A DNA stretch of 64,000 bases from WLND01 sp040398845 (GCA_040398845.1 JBBATH010000001.1:1-64000); one strand, 5' to 3'; shown: positions 34,184 through 43,527, numbered from the stretch's first letter. Translations and numbers: made by a program. Notes: generated from the letters alone by a model not told the origin.

Positions 34184-35602
34184 TCAGAAGCGCCGGATCG
34201 GCCGCACGAGGAAGGCGCTGTCTTTGCCGTATTCCCCGCGCCGTCCGGTGTTGAAGAAGTAGTTGTCGGCATAGAATTCATTTCTTGCCGTTGAACTCCA
34301 GTAGCGGGTCGGGGCGAACCCGCCGACCGCGGCGCGCTGCTTGTAGAGCCAACCCAGTTCTGCGATGGAGGGCAGCCTCCAACCGGTCAGTTGGCCTCCT
34401 TGGTAGGCGGCCGATGCCGTGATGGCCTGGCTCCACTGGAGAGCGGGGTCCTGTGATCCACCGCTCCATGAATTGGGCGCAGCCTCGTAGGTCTTCTTGC
34501 TCGCATTGCCCTTTGTGGTCGGCAATGCAAAGACGATGCCGCCGCCGGGGCCGACTTCGCCGATTGCGCACGGCCCGCCCCGGGAGCACCGGGTCGCCTT
34601 CTGGAGCGCGAGGGCCGGCGCCGAGTTCACTCGCACGCTGCGGGCCATGGCGTTCTCGGATTGAACGCTGAAGGTGTACTTCTGACCGCGGGTCAATTTC
34701 TCCACGGTGCACGTCAGGCTCGTGGTGGAGCAGGTGCGGTTGCCGGGTGAGGCGGTGACGACGTATCCGGTGACCTCGTTGCCCGCTGTGGCGGGGCTCG
34801 CAGGCGAAGGGGCTGCCCACCGTACTGCCGCGGAGGTCGTGGAGGCAGCCTGAGCGCTCACCCCTATCGGCGGCGGGGGCAACGAACCCAGAAGGGAGAG
34901 GTTGATGACACGGATCTCGGGGGAGCCATTGCTGACGTAAAGTCGGTTGGACGAGTCCAACGCGCGAGTGATGAGGGGGCCATTGCCCGCCCGAATGGCA
35001 CCGGTCACTTGATTGGCTGCCGTGTCGATGACGAGCATCTCATCGCCCCCGGTAGCAGCGAGGATGTACCTGCCGGTGAGGTCGGCCACGACCACTCCGG
35101 TGATCGGCTGGCCAAGGGGAACGTTGACGGTCGGAAGATTGGCCGGAATGGGAGGGCTTGAGAGACCACCTGCATTGATGTACACCGATGAGACCGTGGA
35201 GTTCGACGCAGGATCGATGTCGAAGAGGAAGTTGTTGTATCCAGACTTGGGTGCCGCTTGTTGTCCGTAGACATACACATGACCAGGGGTTGGCCCCGTC
35301 GTGAAGTAGGCGTTGGCGATGGCGTTGCCAATGAGCAGTGAGGATGACTCAACCGGCAGCGGACCGGTGATGTCGTAAGCGGTGAGGCGCCCGGTGCTCG
35401 AGATGGCGTAGAGGGCGCGGCCATTGGAGCTGACGATGAGGTCATTGGGGACTGTGGTGGTGGCCACCTTGGTGAGCAGGATCGGTGAGATGTCGGCCGC
35501 ATGTGCGGGTGGCGTCATCACGAGCCCAATGCAGGCCGCTAGCGAGGCCCCTACGAGTGTGAACCAGCCTCGAGGAGCACATCTGCTGCTTCTTGAGTCC
35601 AT
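34184..35602 (-). CDS. Secreted YncE-like propeller / fibronectin III / DUF1566 protein
   Basis: The product is 472 residues from the ATG at 35602, chosen because GGGAGG lies 7 bases upstream; an ATG at 35608 sits too close. The signal peptide ends near PPAHA-AD. Residues ~30-250 have propeller-type repeats (VPNDLIVSSNGRALYAISST, VVVADLTGRYILAATGGDE). A fibronectin type III domain follows (about 255-345). The C-terminal ~110 residues form a DUF1566/Lcl-type domain (GPGGGIVFALPTTKGN, WRLPSIAELGWLYKQR, RYWSSTA). It is probably an extracellular binding or adhesion protein. Confidence 0.8.
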   Translation of the reverse strand: MDSRSSRCAPRGWFTLVGASLAACIGLVMTPPAHAADISPILLTKVATTTVPNDLIVSSNGRALYAISSTGRLTAYDITGPLPVESSSLLIGNAIANAYFTTGPTPGHVYVYGQQAAPKSGYNNFLFDIDPASNSTVSSVYINAGGLSSPPIPANLPTVNVPLGQPITGVVVADLTGRYILAATGGDEMLVIDTAANQVTGAIRAGNGPLITRALDSSNRLYVSNGSPEIRVINLSLLGSLPPPPIGVSAQAASTTSAAVRWAAPSPASPATAGNEVTGYVVTASPGNRTCSTTSLTCTVEKLTRGQKYTFSVQSENAMARSVRVNSAPALALQKATRCSRGGPCAIGEVGPGGGIVFALPTTKGNASKKTYEAAPNSWSGGSQDPALQWSQAITASAAYQGGQLTGWRLPSIAELGWLYKQRAAVGGFAPTRYWSSTARNEFYADNYFFNTGRRGEYGKDSAFLVRPIRRF

Positions 35603-36044
35603 GACCATCCCTCCCTGATGACGGCGGCCGCGACTGCACCCGCCGAGGGCAGACTCGCACAGGCTGAGGTGCGGTGCAACGACCGTGGTCCGACTCAGCG
35701 CGCCGCGTGCAGGATCCGGGGTGTTAGCCACCCGATCCCCGGCGGGGCCCAGATAACGCGGCGTCCTCTTCGAGTCAATGCGCTTGGGCGCGAGTGCCCG
35801 GTGCGCATCTGCTGCCCGAACTGCGGCGGTGGTGGGTCTGATGTGAATCGCGCCTGCCCTACGCAGCCGTCTGACGCTCACCGGGCCCTAGCACCTTCGA
35901 TGGAGGGTTCCGGCTCTCTTGGTGGAAACGAGTGCGGTCTGCACTGAGCGACGTCGGCTCGACTTCCCGTGCTGTAGGTTCCGCATTTTTTGTGTGCAGT
36001 CCGCGGGTTCTTGATGATGGGCCTTCCACGATAGGTCACGCACC
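35603..36044. other. Gene-free stretch
   Basis: There is no supported gene. Open frames on both strands have no ribosome binding site or recognisable content. Confidence 0.4.
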
Positions 36045-36450
36045 TTGGCCGCGCCGTGCGGTTGGTGCGATAGTCAGGAGATCCTGGACGTGACGGCGGC
36101 CAATAGCGGCTTGCTTGCCATCGCGGGCACTGACCTGATCGGCGGATGCAGCGCTTGCCCGACTGCGTCAGTTCCATCCGCGCCAGTCCCGTCCGCCCCA
36201 GCAGCATGGCACCCTCCGCGGCCCACCGGCGTAACGGACGCTCTTTGGGTAGAAATACCGGAATCTGTCGGATGAGTCAGCTGAAGTGCTCGCTAGCAGT
36301 GTCTGCTGCAATCTCACCCACTGCGCCGAGGCTTACATCGACGAATTTTTCTCTGCCATTCCGCGTTCAACGCGTGAAACATGGAATGGGTGGGTGGATT
36401 ATCGGTTGCCTTCGTGACGCCGCCTTGTGCGAACCTGCAATGGAGCGCTC
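36045..36450 (+). pseudogene. Decayed copy of the 'PPRPTG' lipoprotein family (4)
   Basis: It retains a lipobox-like LIGGCSACPT, then AAWHPPRPTGVTDALWVE. A frameshift and stop follow. Farther on, STRETWNGWVDYRLPS and, in another frame, TPPCANLQW match the intact family's STAEEWTAYADY and TPLCANLP. It is clearly the same gene in advanced decay. Confidence 0.7.
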
Positions 36451-36640
36451 GAGCGGCCGCCGACATTTGGCCTTGCCGGCTGGTGTCGCCTGTGGATGAA
36501 GGGGGATAACCCCCTACTTTTCGTTCAGTGCCCCCGTGAGTCGACCCGGAGTGTTTGCAGTCGCGCTGACAGGTGGAGACGCTTCGTCCATCGGGCGCAC
36601 GAGCGGTCGATCAGAGTGCACGAATGAGCTTGGAGTGTCC

Positions 36641-37087
36641 ATGAGCATTGTCGACCCGGCCCAGCCGGTCCCGCCAAAGAAGAAGAACAAGGCCGTCATC
36701 ATCGTGGCGATCATCGCCGGTGTAGTCCTCGTGCTGTTCGGTGGCTGCAGTTACCTCGTCAATTCTGTCTTCAACAAGGCAAGCGATGCGGTGGCAAATA
36801 TTGACCTCGGAGCCCTCCTCGTCAATCCGGAGGCAAATTCGCAGACCGGACTCCCAGACGGCTCCTACAAGATGTCGAAAGACTCGTCCGTTATCAACGA
36901 CAACACCTGCGGCATCTATGGCTCCATTTATGGAGCTTCTCCCGAAAATACAGCCACGGTCGGCACTTCTGTCAGTCTTTACGCCGAGGGTGCCCAGTGC
37001 GAGAGCCTTGACACGAAGATGTCAGTGGACTTCACGGTGACCGCGGGCGTAGCGGCGATCGACAGTCTGAGCGACAGTCTCAACTAG
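36641..37087 (+). CDS. Single-pass membrane-anchored protein, unknown
   Basis: The product is 148 residues from the ATG at 36641 (TTGGAG upstream). A short Pro/Lys-rich cytoplasmic start (PAQPVPPKKKNK) precedes one strong membrane helix (AVIIVAIIAGVVLVLFGGCS). The remaining ~110 residues are predicted outside, with two cysteines (NTCGIYGSIYG, AQCESLD) that could form a disulfide. No family recognised. Confidence 0.7.
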   Translation: MSIVDPAQPVPPKKKNKAVIIVAIIAGVVLVLFGGCSYLVNSVFNKASDAVANIDLGALLVNPEANSQTGLPDGSYKMSKDSSVINDNTCGIYGSIYGASPENTATVGTSVSLYAEGAQCESLDTKMSVDFTVTAGVAAIDSLSDSLN

Positions 37088-37125
37088 TTCTTGCGAGTGC
37101 TCGCCGAAAAGCAGACGAGCAGTGA

Positions 37126-37154
37126 GGAGCCCTGGCCAAATTGGTTAGGGCTCC
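37126..37154 (+). terminator. Possible terminator hairpin
   Basis: GGAGCCCT and its complement AGGGCTCC are 13 bases apart, with inner pairing CCAA/TTGG, 40 bases after the stop at 37087. There is no T-run. Confidence 0.45.
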
Positions 37155-37236
37155 GTCGCGTTGTCGGCCAGCGAAGAGACCGTGCCGAACGACTGGGAGG
37201 GTAAATATCCCACTCTGAAATTGGCGTTCATTAGCG

Positions 37237-37360
37237 AATCGCTGATTTTCTCCATCGTGTGAATGGCGTTTTGCTGGGTGTGTCGCCGTGTGCCCTCTTT
37301 GGAGACGATGGATGCCAGGGTTCCGTGGTCGCGGTGGGTCGGACTGATCGAGCCGTTTTT
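37237..37360 (+). mobile_element. IS5 relic (one end plus transposase N-terminus)
   Basis: It matches the transposase-proximal end of the IS5 element at 17849-18811: GCTGATTTTCTC, GGCGTTTTGC and TGTGTCGCC are in the same order. It continues with LETMDARVPWSRWVGLIEPF, which corresponds to LDTMDSTIPWSRRVGLIEPF there. The match ends at 37360. Nothing else of the element remains. Confidence 0.75.
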
Positions 37361-37564
37361 GCTTCTCAGGTTGTCGGGGTAGGAAACCGAAGTCGGTTTG
37401 AGACTAACCAAAGTCAAACCAAAAAAAAGTTGCTTACCAGCAGGTTATTGTAAGCAGGCTTGACGGGATGTTTCGTTGTCACATGGGCATCAATCGTCAC
37501 CGGTGGGGCCTGTGTCGAGTAGCAGCAGGAATGCGTTGAACTGGTGCAACGACCCGTGACCGAA

Positions 37565-38209
37565 TCAGGTCTTCGTCGGCCATCCACTGGCAAGCGCGCT
37601 GGGTGTCCACGCCGGCCAATGGAAGGGTCCGTCTGGAAAGCCGGACGCGAAGGACGCGAAGGACGCGATGTTTCGCGGCCCGTGGACCTGCGAGTTGTCG
37701 TAGACGTGTGGGGTGTCGGCGGCGACGAGGTATTCAACGCGGTGAACCGCCAGGCCCTCCGGAATGAGCAGCACGTGGAGGGCGACGCTGTAGCCGGCGG
37801 TGATCACGTCGGCGTTGACGAACGCCACGCCAGGGCGTCGTTTAGCGATGACGCGTTCGACGAGGGTTGACTTCCCAGAGCCGTCCCGGTGAAAGCGCGT
37901 GAGCCGGCCCTCATCGTCGAGTGTCACCGTGGTCACTCCCAGCGCAGCCAGGACCTCCCCGAAACGGACGGTGCGGACGGTCTCGGAGATGGTGGCATGG
38001 ACCTCGGCGTTGAGCACCACACGCTCGTCGGCGGTGAGGTTACGCTCCACAAGTGTTCGACTCGCGCCCAGCCGTGGGAGCCAGACACCATCAGCGATCC
38101 CCGGAGCGTTGCGTGGGGTGCTGATTTCGATTGGTGAGGGATGTGTCGCCGCTGGACATGCGGAGTGTCGCGACTGAACGACGCGAAATTTTTGTGGATC
38201 CCGCATCAC
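37565..38209 (-). pseudogene. Zeta-toxin-like kinase, internally deleted
   Basis: The frame is open for 214 codons but the protein is not whole. It has a P-loop (RDGSGKSTLVERVIAKRRPG), FVNADVI, then directly AGYSVALHVLLIPEGLAVHRVEY, and later VYDNSQVHGPRNIASF and WPAWTPSAL. In zeta-type UDP-N-acetylglucosamine kinases, about 40-50 residues lie between the first two blocks and more before the YDNS motif. At least two internal deletions are therefore inferred. The N-terminal part is partner-like or unrelated. Confidence 0.65.
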
Positions 38210-38320
38210 CTATTTAGGGGAAGAATGCCTGTTGAATTGCTCGTCGAGGCGCCTCACGTAATTGTGTGCGCGTGATCTCTTTCACTGGTTGACGGGGTTC
38301 GGATCGACTCCTGGCATCGA

Positions 38321-39160
38321 ATGGTGAAGATCAGGGGAACTGTGGCCCGCGGGTCGAGCCGGTTTGGCGGGGTGCGCCTGGTCGCCTACCCCTGCTTGGT
38401 GTTGCTCGCGGTATCGAGTGTGCTGGCTTTTGCGCCTGCGGCGGAGGGCGGCCCGAGGGCGAAGGCACCGGTGACGTGGTCCTGGAACGGTAAGGATGCC
38501 TGGCTACCCAGTGGTAAGGCTCCGAGTTGCGGGAGTGTTCGCCTGCAATCTCCCGCACAGGTCGCTGCACTGGATGGCTGGCTACCGCCAGGGCGGCTCA
38601 ATGAGACGGCCAAGTACTACAAAGCGCACGGCGCTCTTCGTTTTGCTGACCCGAGTGCGAATGGAACAGTGGCCGCCGCCGGCGATGGCTATGTCGTTCG
38701 CGGGGCTGCGTACCGGGAGAACCGTGATGGGCAGATGAACGGGCCGGGGTAGTGGGTTCAGTACCTGGTCGACATTCAGCACCCTTGCGGATTCCTGGTG
38801 CGCTATGACCATCTGCGAACCCTCAGTCCAGCACTCCAGCGGATCTTTGATCGCAGTATTCCGGTGGGCGAGGACTCGAGGACCACCAGCGTGAAGCCCG
38901 TGAAGATCTCCAAGGGGCAGGTGCTTGCGACCGCTGTGAGTGTCCCTGATCAGCCGTCGCCGCGACAGTTCGACTTCGGGGTGTATGACCTGAGGCGTCA
39001 GCAGCAGTCGTCGCACAGCGGCGGGTGGCTCGCGGATCATGGGAGCGGCGCCGAGTTGGCGAACTTCGCGGTCTGCTGGCCGCGGTTGATGGGATCGACA
39101 GGTGTCCAGATTGAAGCGTTGCCAAACATTGCTCCGCAGGACGGAACCGACATCTGCTGA
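38321..39160 (+). pseudogene. Secreted M23-peptidase-like protein with in-frame TAG
   Basis: The frame runs 280 codons, interrupted only by TAG at 38750-38752. An N-terminal hydrophobic segment (LVAYPCLVLLAVSSVLAFAP) acts as signal peptide. The part ANGTVAAAGDGYVVRGAAYR, then (after the stop) QYLVDIQHPCGFLVRYDHLR, resembles a LytM/M23 domain, where a Tyr-x-His pair near the end of the sheet is catalytic. Homologous codon use continues after the TAG to 39160. Nonsense mutation or sequence error; stop readthrough is not needed to explain it. Confidence 0.65.
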
Positions 39161-39604
39161 GGGCAGCGCGAGTGAGCGTCGATCTTCATGCAGCGTGTTG
39201 AACCCCGGTGTCAGGCGAATTGGGAGCTGAGTCGTCGGTTGCCCCACCAGGGAAGGGTCACGGTGGGGAGTTCGGCTTGGCGGATTACGGGTCAGCAGGG
39301 ATCGCTGTTGCAGGATGTTGAGGGTGGTGCTGTAGCCGGGCAGTCGGACCCGGCGCAGCTTCGATGGTCTGTTTCTCGGGGATGATCGGGTCGTTGGTGA
39401 TGAGCACGATGGGTACGTAGCGCCGAGGGACGCAGCCGCCCTGACCCAGCGCGCACGAACGCCTGAATAGTGCGAATCGGTCAAGGCAAACTAGGTGGTA
39501 AGGGTCTATTCCCGCGATGTGAACTGCTGACTTCACCCTGCTTCGTGAGGTCACGGGAAGATTCAGGGGCGTGGGGTGCGAGAGGGCACGGGTGGGCGCG
39601 AGGG
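39161..39604. other. Gene-free stretch
   Basis: There is no supported coding region. Confidence 0.4.
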
Positions 39605-39815
39605 GGCTCATCATCTGGTCGTCCAGCCACTTGAGCTCCGGCCTGAACTCCACCATCCGCGTGGCAGGCGTTGTAACGACGCATGACCTTCGATCACGAT
39701 GCTGGCCATCCGGTCAATCTTCAACCCCGGCATCGACGTCTTCCGTGTCTTCAATCTGCAGTGGGCACTCGCGCTGATTACGTTCGCGAGGAGACGGATC
39801 CCAGCACCTAGGATT
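39605..39815 (-). pseudogene. IS6-type transposase C-terminal relic
   Basis: The minus strand reads AHCRLKTRKTSMPGLKIDRM, then ASIVIEGHASLQRLPRGW. IS6/IS26-type transposases carry an H-x-RLK-x-R-x-x-PMRGLKT...A-x-VI-x-GHA-x-x-Q-x-x-RRG segment at this place. The catalytic Glu region is altered, and a frameshift follows. Nothing upstream remains. Confidence 0.5.
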
Positions 39816-39939
39816 ACGCTGTTCACATCAGGCGTCACTTCTCCACGCCGGCCCTCCAAAGCGTCGGTGCCCCAAGAAACGTCGGATGAAGTTGGGCCCA
39901 GCGGTGATTCGCCGTCAGACATTTCACGAAGGGACGGGC

Positions 39940-40563
39940 ATGACGAGCACTTCCGGCTGGAGCCCAGCCGCCACCGAGGCCACGCGCTACCGCGCAACGC
40001 CATGGGTCTTGATCATCGGCGGCGTCATCGGATGGCTTGCATCGTTTGAGTTGACCCTCGACAAGATTCGAATTCTCGCTGATCCGGACTACGCGCCTCC
40101 CTGCGATATCAACCCGGTGGTTTCGTGCGGTTCGGTCATCGTCACCGAGCAGGCCTCGGTTTTCGGCTTTCCCAATCCCATCATTGGGCTCGGGGGGTTC
40201 GCCATTGTGATCACGCTTGGTGTGTTGCTCGCCGCGAAGACGTCCATCCCGAGTTGGGTTTGGCTCGGGCTCAACCTCGGAGCCCTCGCTGGCATGGGAT
40301 TGGTTATCTGGCTGGTATCGCAAAGCCTGTACTCGATCGGCGCACTGTGTCCGTGGTGCATGGTCGTGTGGGTCGTGACCATCGCCATCTTCTGGGTCGT
40401 CACGGCTGAGAACGCATCTGCGGCGCGATTCAGTCGGGGTCCAACACCCGGCATCGTCGCAGATACCGTTTCAGCTCTTCGGTGGGTGCTGGTTGGAGCC
40501 AGTTACACGGTAATCATCGGCCTCATCTTCGTCCGATGGATGGATTTCTGGTTGGGTAACTAG
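39940..40563 (+). CDS. Vitamin K epoxide reductase (VKOR) family membrane protein
   Basis: The product is 207 residues from the ATG at 39940 (GAAGGGA upstream). It has four to five membrane helices. The loop cysteines are in CDINPVVSC and the quinone-facing CXXC is GALCPWCMVVW, with the conserved Ser/Asn region NPIIGLGGF. It should reoxidise a periplasmic-side thiol oxidase (DsbA-like) using quinone, driving disulfide formation in exported proteins. The many cysteine-bearing lipoproteins in the window are plausible clients. It is followed at 53 bases by a small cytoplasmic CxxC protein. Confidence 0.93.
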   Translation: MTSTSGWSPAATEATRYRATPWVLIIGGVIGWLASFELTLDKIRILADPDYAPPCDINPVVSCGSVIVTEQASVFGFPNPIIGLGGFAIVITLGVLLAAKTSIPSWVWLGLNLGALAGMGLVIWLVSQSLYSIGALCPWCMVVWVVTIAIFWVVTAENASAARFSRGPTPGIVADTVSALRWVLVGASYTVIIGLIFVRWMDFWLGN

Positions 40564-40616
40564 GTGGGCTAAATCGGAAGAATCCACGCCTATTGCAACA
40601 GTGGCCAAGGGTTCTG

Positions 40617-41015
40617 ATGGAGGGGACGACGGAGGATTTGGTGGACGAAGCGATCATCCGACTCGTCGGCGTGTACCGGGCTGACGGCGGCCTCTTGGGC
40701 GAGGCTTTATATCTCATCGGCCACTACCTGCGCGGCCAATCATGCTCGCTCTGCGACATCACCCACTCGACCTTGCGCCGAAAGGCCGCGTGGGATGACG
40801 GTGTTCGCTCCCTGGGGATTCCCTTTGAACTCGTCCACCTCAATGAGATGGAGCCCAGTCTGGCCACGTTCGTCGGTGACCGGGCCGCGTGCGTGGTCGC
40901 CGACACACCCACTGGGTGGGTGTTCATCCTCGGCAATGACGAGCTCGCCGCCACTGGTGGCAGCGTCGACGCCTTTATGGAAGCTCTCGGATCCGCCTTG
41001 TGCCGCAGCCAGTAA
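40617..41015 (+). CDS. Small conserved protein with CSLCDITH motif
   Basis: The product is 132 residues from the ATG at 40617 (AAGGG upstream). It contains VYRADGGLLGEALYLIGHYL, then CSLCDITH and PFELVHLNEM, a pattern I recall from widespread uncharacterised proteins. The CxxC followed by Asp and His could bind metal or be redox active. It sits directly after VKOR, probably in the same transcript. Function unknown. Confidence 0.7.
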   Translation: MEGTTEDLVDEAIIRLVGVYRADGGLLGEALYLIGHYLRGQSCSLCDITHSTLRRKAAWDDGVRSLGIPFELVHLNEMEPSLATFVGDRAACVVADTPTGWVFILGNDELAATGGSVDAFMEALGSALCRSQ

Positions 41016-41341
41016 ATCCGCGACCTATCGAGGGAACTATCGACGGCATTGGGAGGTCTAACCTCGCGAAACTGCGGGTGCGGTCTTGATCTCGAAGGAT
41101 CGCTCTTGCGGACAGACTCGGAATTCTGATGGCGCCCTATGAGCGGAAAGTGTTGCTGCTTCTCGCGGTGTCCAGTGACCTGCGCGATCTCATGGATTGA
41201 CGACGAGCGGCGAAACGGCGTAACTGGTGCGGTCGCCTGCGAATGCTGGTCGTCCGCTCACCGGCGACGGATTAGCCGACACTTGCCCGTAGTGCGATGA
41301 GCGCACAACGACTGCCCGCCTTTACCTGCTGATCGGTCAGG
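41016..41341. other. Gene-free stretch
   Basis: A 23-codon frame at about 41130 has no ribosome binding site. Nothing else is seen. Confidence 0.4.
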
Positions 41342-41683
41342 TTATTTGGACTTACCGAGCATACGCACGAGGTTTGGGAGGTCCGCCATGATGGTCTGCC
41401 AGACGACGTCGAGGTCGACCTTGAAGTCGACGTGGGCGACTATATTCCGCATCTGATGGGCCGGTCCGAGCGGTATCTCCGGATGCAAGTCGGCGAAGTC
41501 AGGGAATCGGGTAGCGATTTGATGGCTTGCCTCGCCGATGATCTCGAGATTACGAATAACGGCGTCCTGAATCAACCCATCAATCGCGAACGACTCGGGA
41601 TCTACGCCCTGTGTGTAAGTGAAGATGCGCGCAATCGAATTGAGAATGTGTTCGATGTAGTCATCGAGGCTAGGCGGCATCAC
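41342..41683 (-). CDS. hepT: HepT-like HEPN toxin (DUF86) with altered key motif
   Basis: The 113-residue all-helical product is normal for HepT. It has DYIEHILNSIARIFTYTQ, DAVIRNLEIIGEASHQI and the active-site motif RNIVAHVDF. The Arg and His of RX4HXY are present, but the Tyr that MntA polyadenylylates in studied systems is Asp here. It starts inside mntA (4-base overlap), so it is co-translated. It should act as an RNase if active; whether the changed site blocks control by MntA is open. Confidence 0.88.
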   Translation of the reverse strand: MMPPSLDDYIEHILNSIARIFTYTQGVDPESFAIDGLIQDAVIRNLEIIGEASHQIATRFPDFADLHPEIPLGPAHQMRNIVAHVDFKVDLDVVWQTIMADLPNLVRMLGKSK

Positions 41684-42006
41684 ACAGGAACAGCTTCAGC
41701 GAGCACTGAATCCCGGAATTGTGTCGGGAGGGCTTTTGGCGTGAGGACTTCGACGGTCACGCCGAGAAGGATGAGCAGTTCGTGACGAATCGCGCCGATA
41801 TCGAGCAGAGTCGTCTCGCTGGTCGGGTCAATGAGCAGATCGAAATCACTCTCGCTCGTGTCGTCGCCTCGCGCGACGGCCCCGAACACCCTCGGATTGG
41901 TCGCGCGGTGAGCTGAAACGATGTCGCGAACCTTCTGTCGATGAGCTTGGAGCGCCACGGACGGCCTTACGGAAGCTTTTCGTTCCGGACTCGGCACCTG
42001 CACCAC
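41680..42006 (-). CDS. mntA: MntA-like nucleotidyltransferase antitoxin
   Basis: The product is 108 residues. The motif GAVARGDDTSESDFDLLID fits GSX10DXD except that the Ser is Ala. VTVEVLTPKALP follows, as in the family. The start is the GTG at 42006; a start closer to VALQAHRQKV would leave the core intact. In characterised pairs MntA adds AMP groups to HepT. It overlaps hepT by ATGA. Both partners carry changes at key positions. Confidence 0.88.
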   Translation of the reverse strand: MVQVPSPERKASVRPSVALQAHRQKVRDIVSAHRATNPRVFGAVARGDDTSESDFDLLIDPTSETTLLDIGAIRHELLILLGVTVEVLTPKALPTQFRDSVLAEAVPV

Positions 42007-42077
42007 GGACCCCTTCGTCTTCCCTGAGTTCCCAACGATGGACCGATTCTAGGGGTGGTCGAAATGGGCCGGCCCTA

Positions 42078-42686
42078 CTACGGGTAGGGACCCTGAGAGC
42101 ACTCCCTGGCAAACCGATCGCCCCCTGTCACGGGATCCGCGCTGTCAGTGAGTTCAAGTCGGAACTCCTTCCATCCGGTGTCTCGTAGACGCTTGACTGT
42201 GAACGCGAGTATGCCGTTGTCCCACGTACGGGATTCACCCTCGGCCAAGCCGGTGTCAGGAATGCACTTTTGACCCAGCACGAGATTCTTAGATGGGTCG
42301 ATGCGGTAATTGTCATCGAAGAGCGTGACATACGGCTTACCCATCCATGGGTTGTCGACGTTGTAGTCGTGTCGGATGATGTAGCCCCTGGTCTTGTCCG
42401 GGAAAACCAAATTGCCGACGACGTCGTCTCCGGCCAGACGCGTACCTTCCGCACAGATCACTGCACCCGGTGGCATATCTCCATCCGGATCTGCCGAGTC
42501 GAACTTCTCAAACTTCCCGATGAAGGAAAGCGTCGACCGGTTCTCAACGCAGATTCGGGATCCTAGGTTGCTCTTGAGTGCGCCCGAACCGGCCGGGGGA
42601 GCCGCCTCACGATCGACAACGGCGGCGGCGCATCCCGACAGCAGCAGGGCACATGCTCCCACGAGGAGACCTGACATGTTCGTCAT
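42078..42686 (-). CDS. Lipoprotein, unknown
   Basis: The product is 202 residues from the ATG at 42686. The signal peptide MTNMSGLLVGACALLLSGC ends in a clear lipobox (LLSGC). The mature part has four further cysteines (ICVENRS, VICAEG, KCIPDTG, ECSQG), probably two disulfides, and a beta-rich fold. No family recognised. It diverges from the TetR gene and may be its target. Confidence 0.75.
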   Translation of the reverse strand: MTNMSGLLVGACALLLSGCAAAVVDREAAPPAGSGALKSNLGSRICVENRSTLSFIGKFEKFDSADPDGDMPPGAVICAEGTRLAGDDVVGNLVFPDKTRGYIIRHDYNVDNPWMGKPYVTLFDDNYRIDPSKNLVLGQKCIPDTGLAEGESRTWDNGILAFTVKRLRDTGWKEFRLELTDSADPVTGGDRFARECSQGPYP

Positions 42687-42858
42687 AGCGCAAGAGCGTA
42701 GGCGAAACGTGGGGCAAACCTGCGACTTCTGAGACCCTCATATCTGGGGCGGCCTTACGAAGGCGCCGCGGTAGATGAGCACGGAATTCGCGTCTTACCC
42801 ACCGTTTCGGGGACATGTCGCAGGTTCTGATGAGGACCCTACGAAGAGGCCGCGTTGC

Positions 42859-42864
42859 TATATT
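42859..42864 (+). promoter_or_regulatory. -10 element giving a leaderless TetR mRNA
   Basis: TATATT ends 6 bases before the GTG at 42871. Transcription would then start at or next to the start codon. Confidence 0.5.
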
Positions 42865-42870
42865 CGTCGA

Positions 42871-43527
42871 GTGAATCAAGCCGCTGACACTCGTGAAGTC
42901 ATCGCTGCGGCGGCCCTGGAATTCATCGACGAGCACGGAGTCAATGCGCTCACGTTGCGGGCCCTAGGCCGGGCCACTGGGCATCATCACACGGCCATAT
43001 ACCGCCACTTCAAGGATCGAAACGATGTCTTGACGGCGGTGAATGCGTTCGTTGTCAAGGAGGGACTCGCACGAGCGGGTGAACTTCCTTACGAGCCACG
43101 TGAACGACTCCTCGCACTCGCGCGCGGACTCCGCTCGGCCATGCGTGATCACCCCGCCGTCACCCTCTCCCACCTCCTGCCTATCGAGTCACTCGCCAAC
43201 TCCGAGGCGGTGGCCACCCTTCAGTCCGGCATTCTGGCGTCGTTGACTGAGTTGGGTCTCGCAGGCTCGGATTTGCTTGTTCACCATCGACTGCTGGAGA
43301 GCTTCGTGCTCGGTGCATCCGTCTTCGATTTCGGCGGGGCCCCAGCGCATCTGGAGACGCGGCGACAGCGTCTGCGTCACGTGACTGATCCCGCATTTGA
43401 AGCCGCGACCCGTGACGAAGCCAGTATTGACGAACTCAATGAAGTCGCGTTTGACCGGGGGCTCGTCGTCATCTTGGACGAGTGTGCGCGGGTGGGCGCT
43501 CTCGCCCGCGTTAATCGGTCTGCATGA
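42871..43527 (+). CDS. TetR-family transcriptional regulator
   Basis: The product is 218 residues from the GTG at 42871, which immediately follows a -10 box; the longer frame from 42775 would span the promoter. The N-terminal helix-turn-helix is VIAAAALEFIDEHGVNALTL, then RALGRATGHHHTAIYRHFKD, typical TetR. The C-terminal ligand and dimer domain is TetR_C-like. It is divergent from the lipoprotein gene at 42686. The long palindrome at 3046-3094 is too far away to be linked to it on this evidence. Confidence 0.9.
   Translation: MNQAADTREVIAAAALEFIDEHGVNALTLRALGRATGHHHTAIYRHFKDRNDVLTAVNAFVVKEGLARAGELPYEPRERLLALARGLRSAMRDHPAVTLSHLLPIESLANSEAVATLQSGILASLTELGLAGSDLLVHHRLLESFVLGASVFDFGGAPAHLETRRQRLRHVTDPAFEAATRDEASIDELNEVAFDRGLVVILDECARVGALARVNRSA

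Noticed and set aside
34278..34820. 180-codon minus frame inside the secreted propeller gene
   Set aside because: It is a shifted frame of the real gene at 34184-35602, His/Arg-rich and without a start site.
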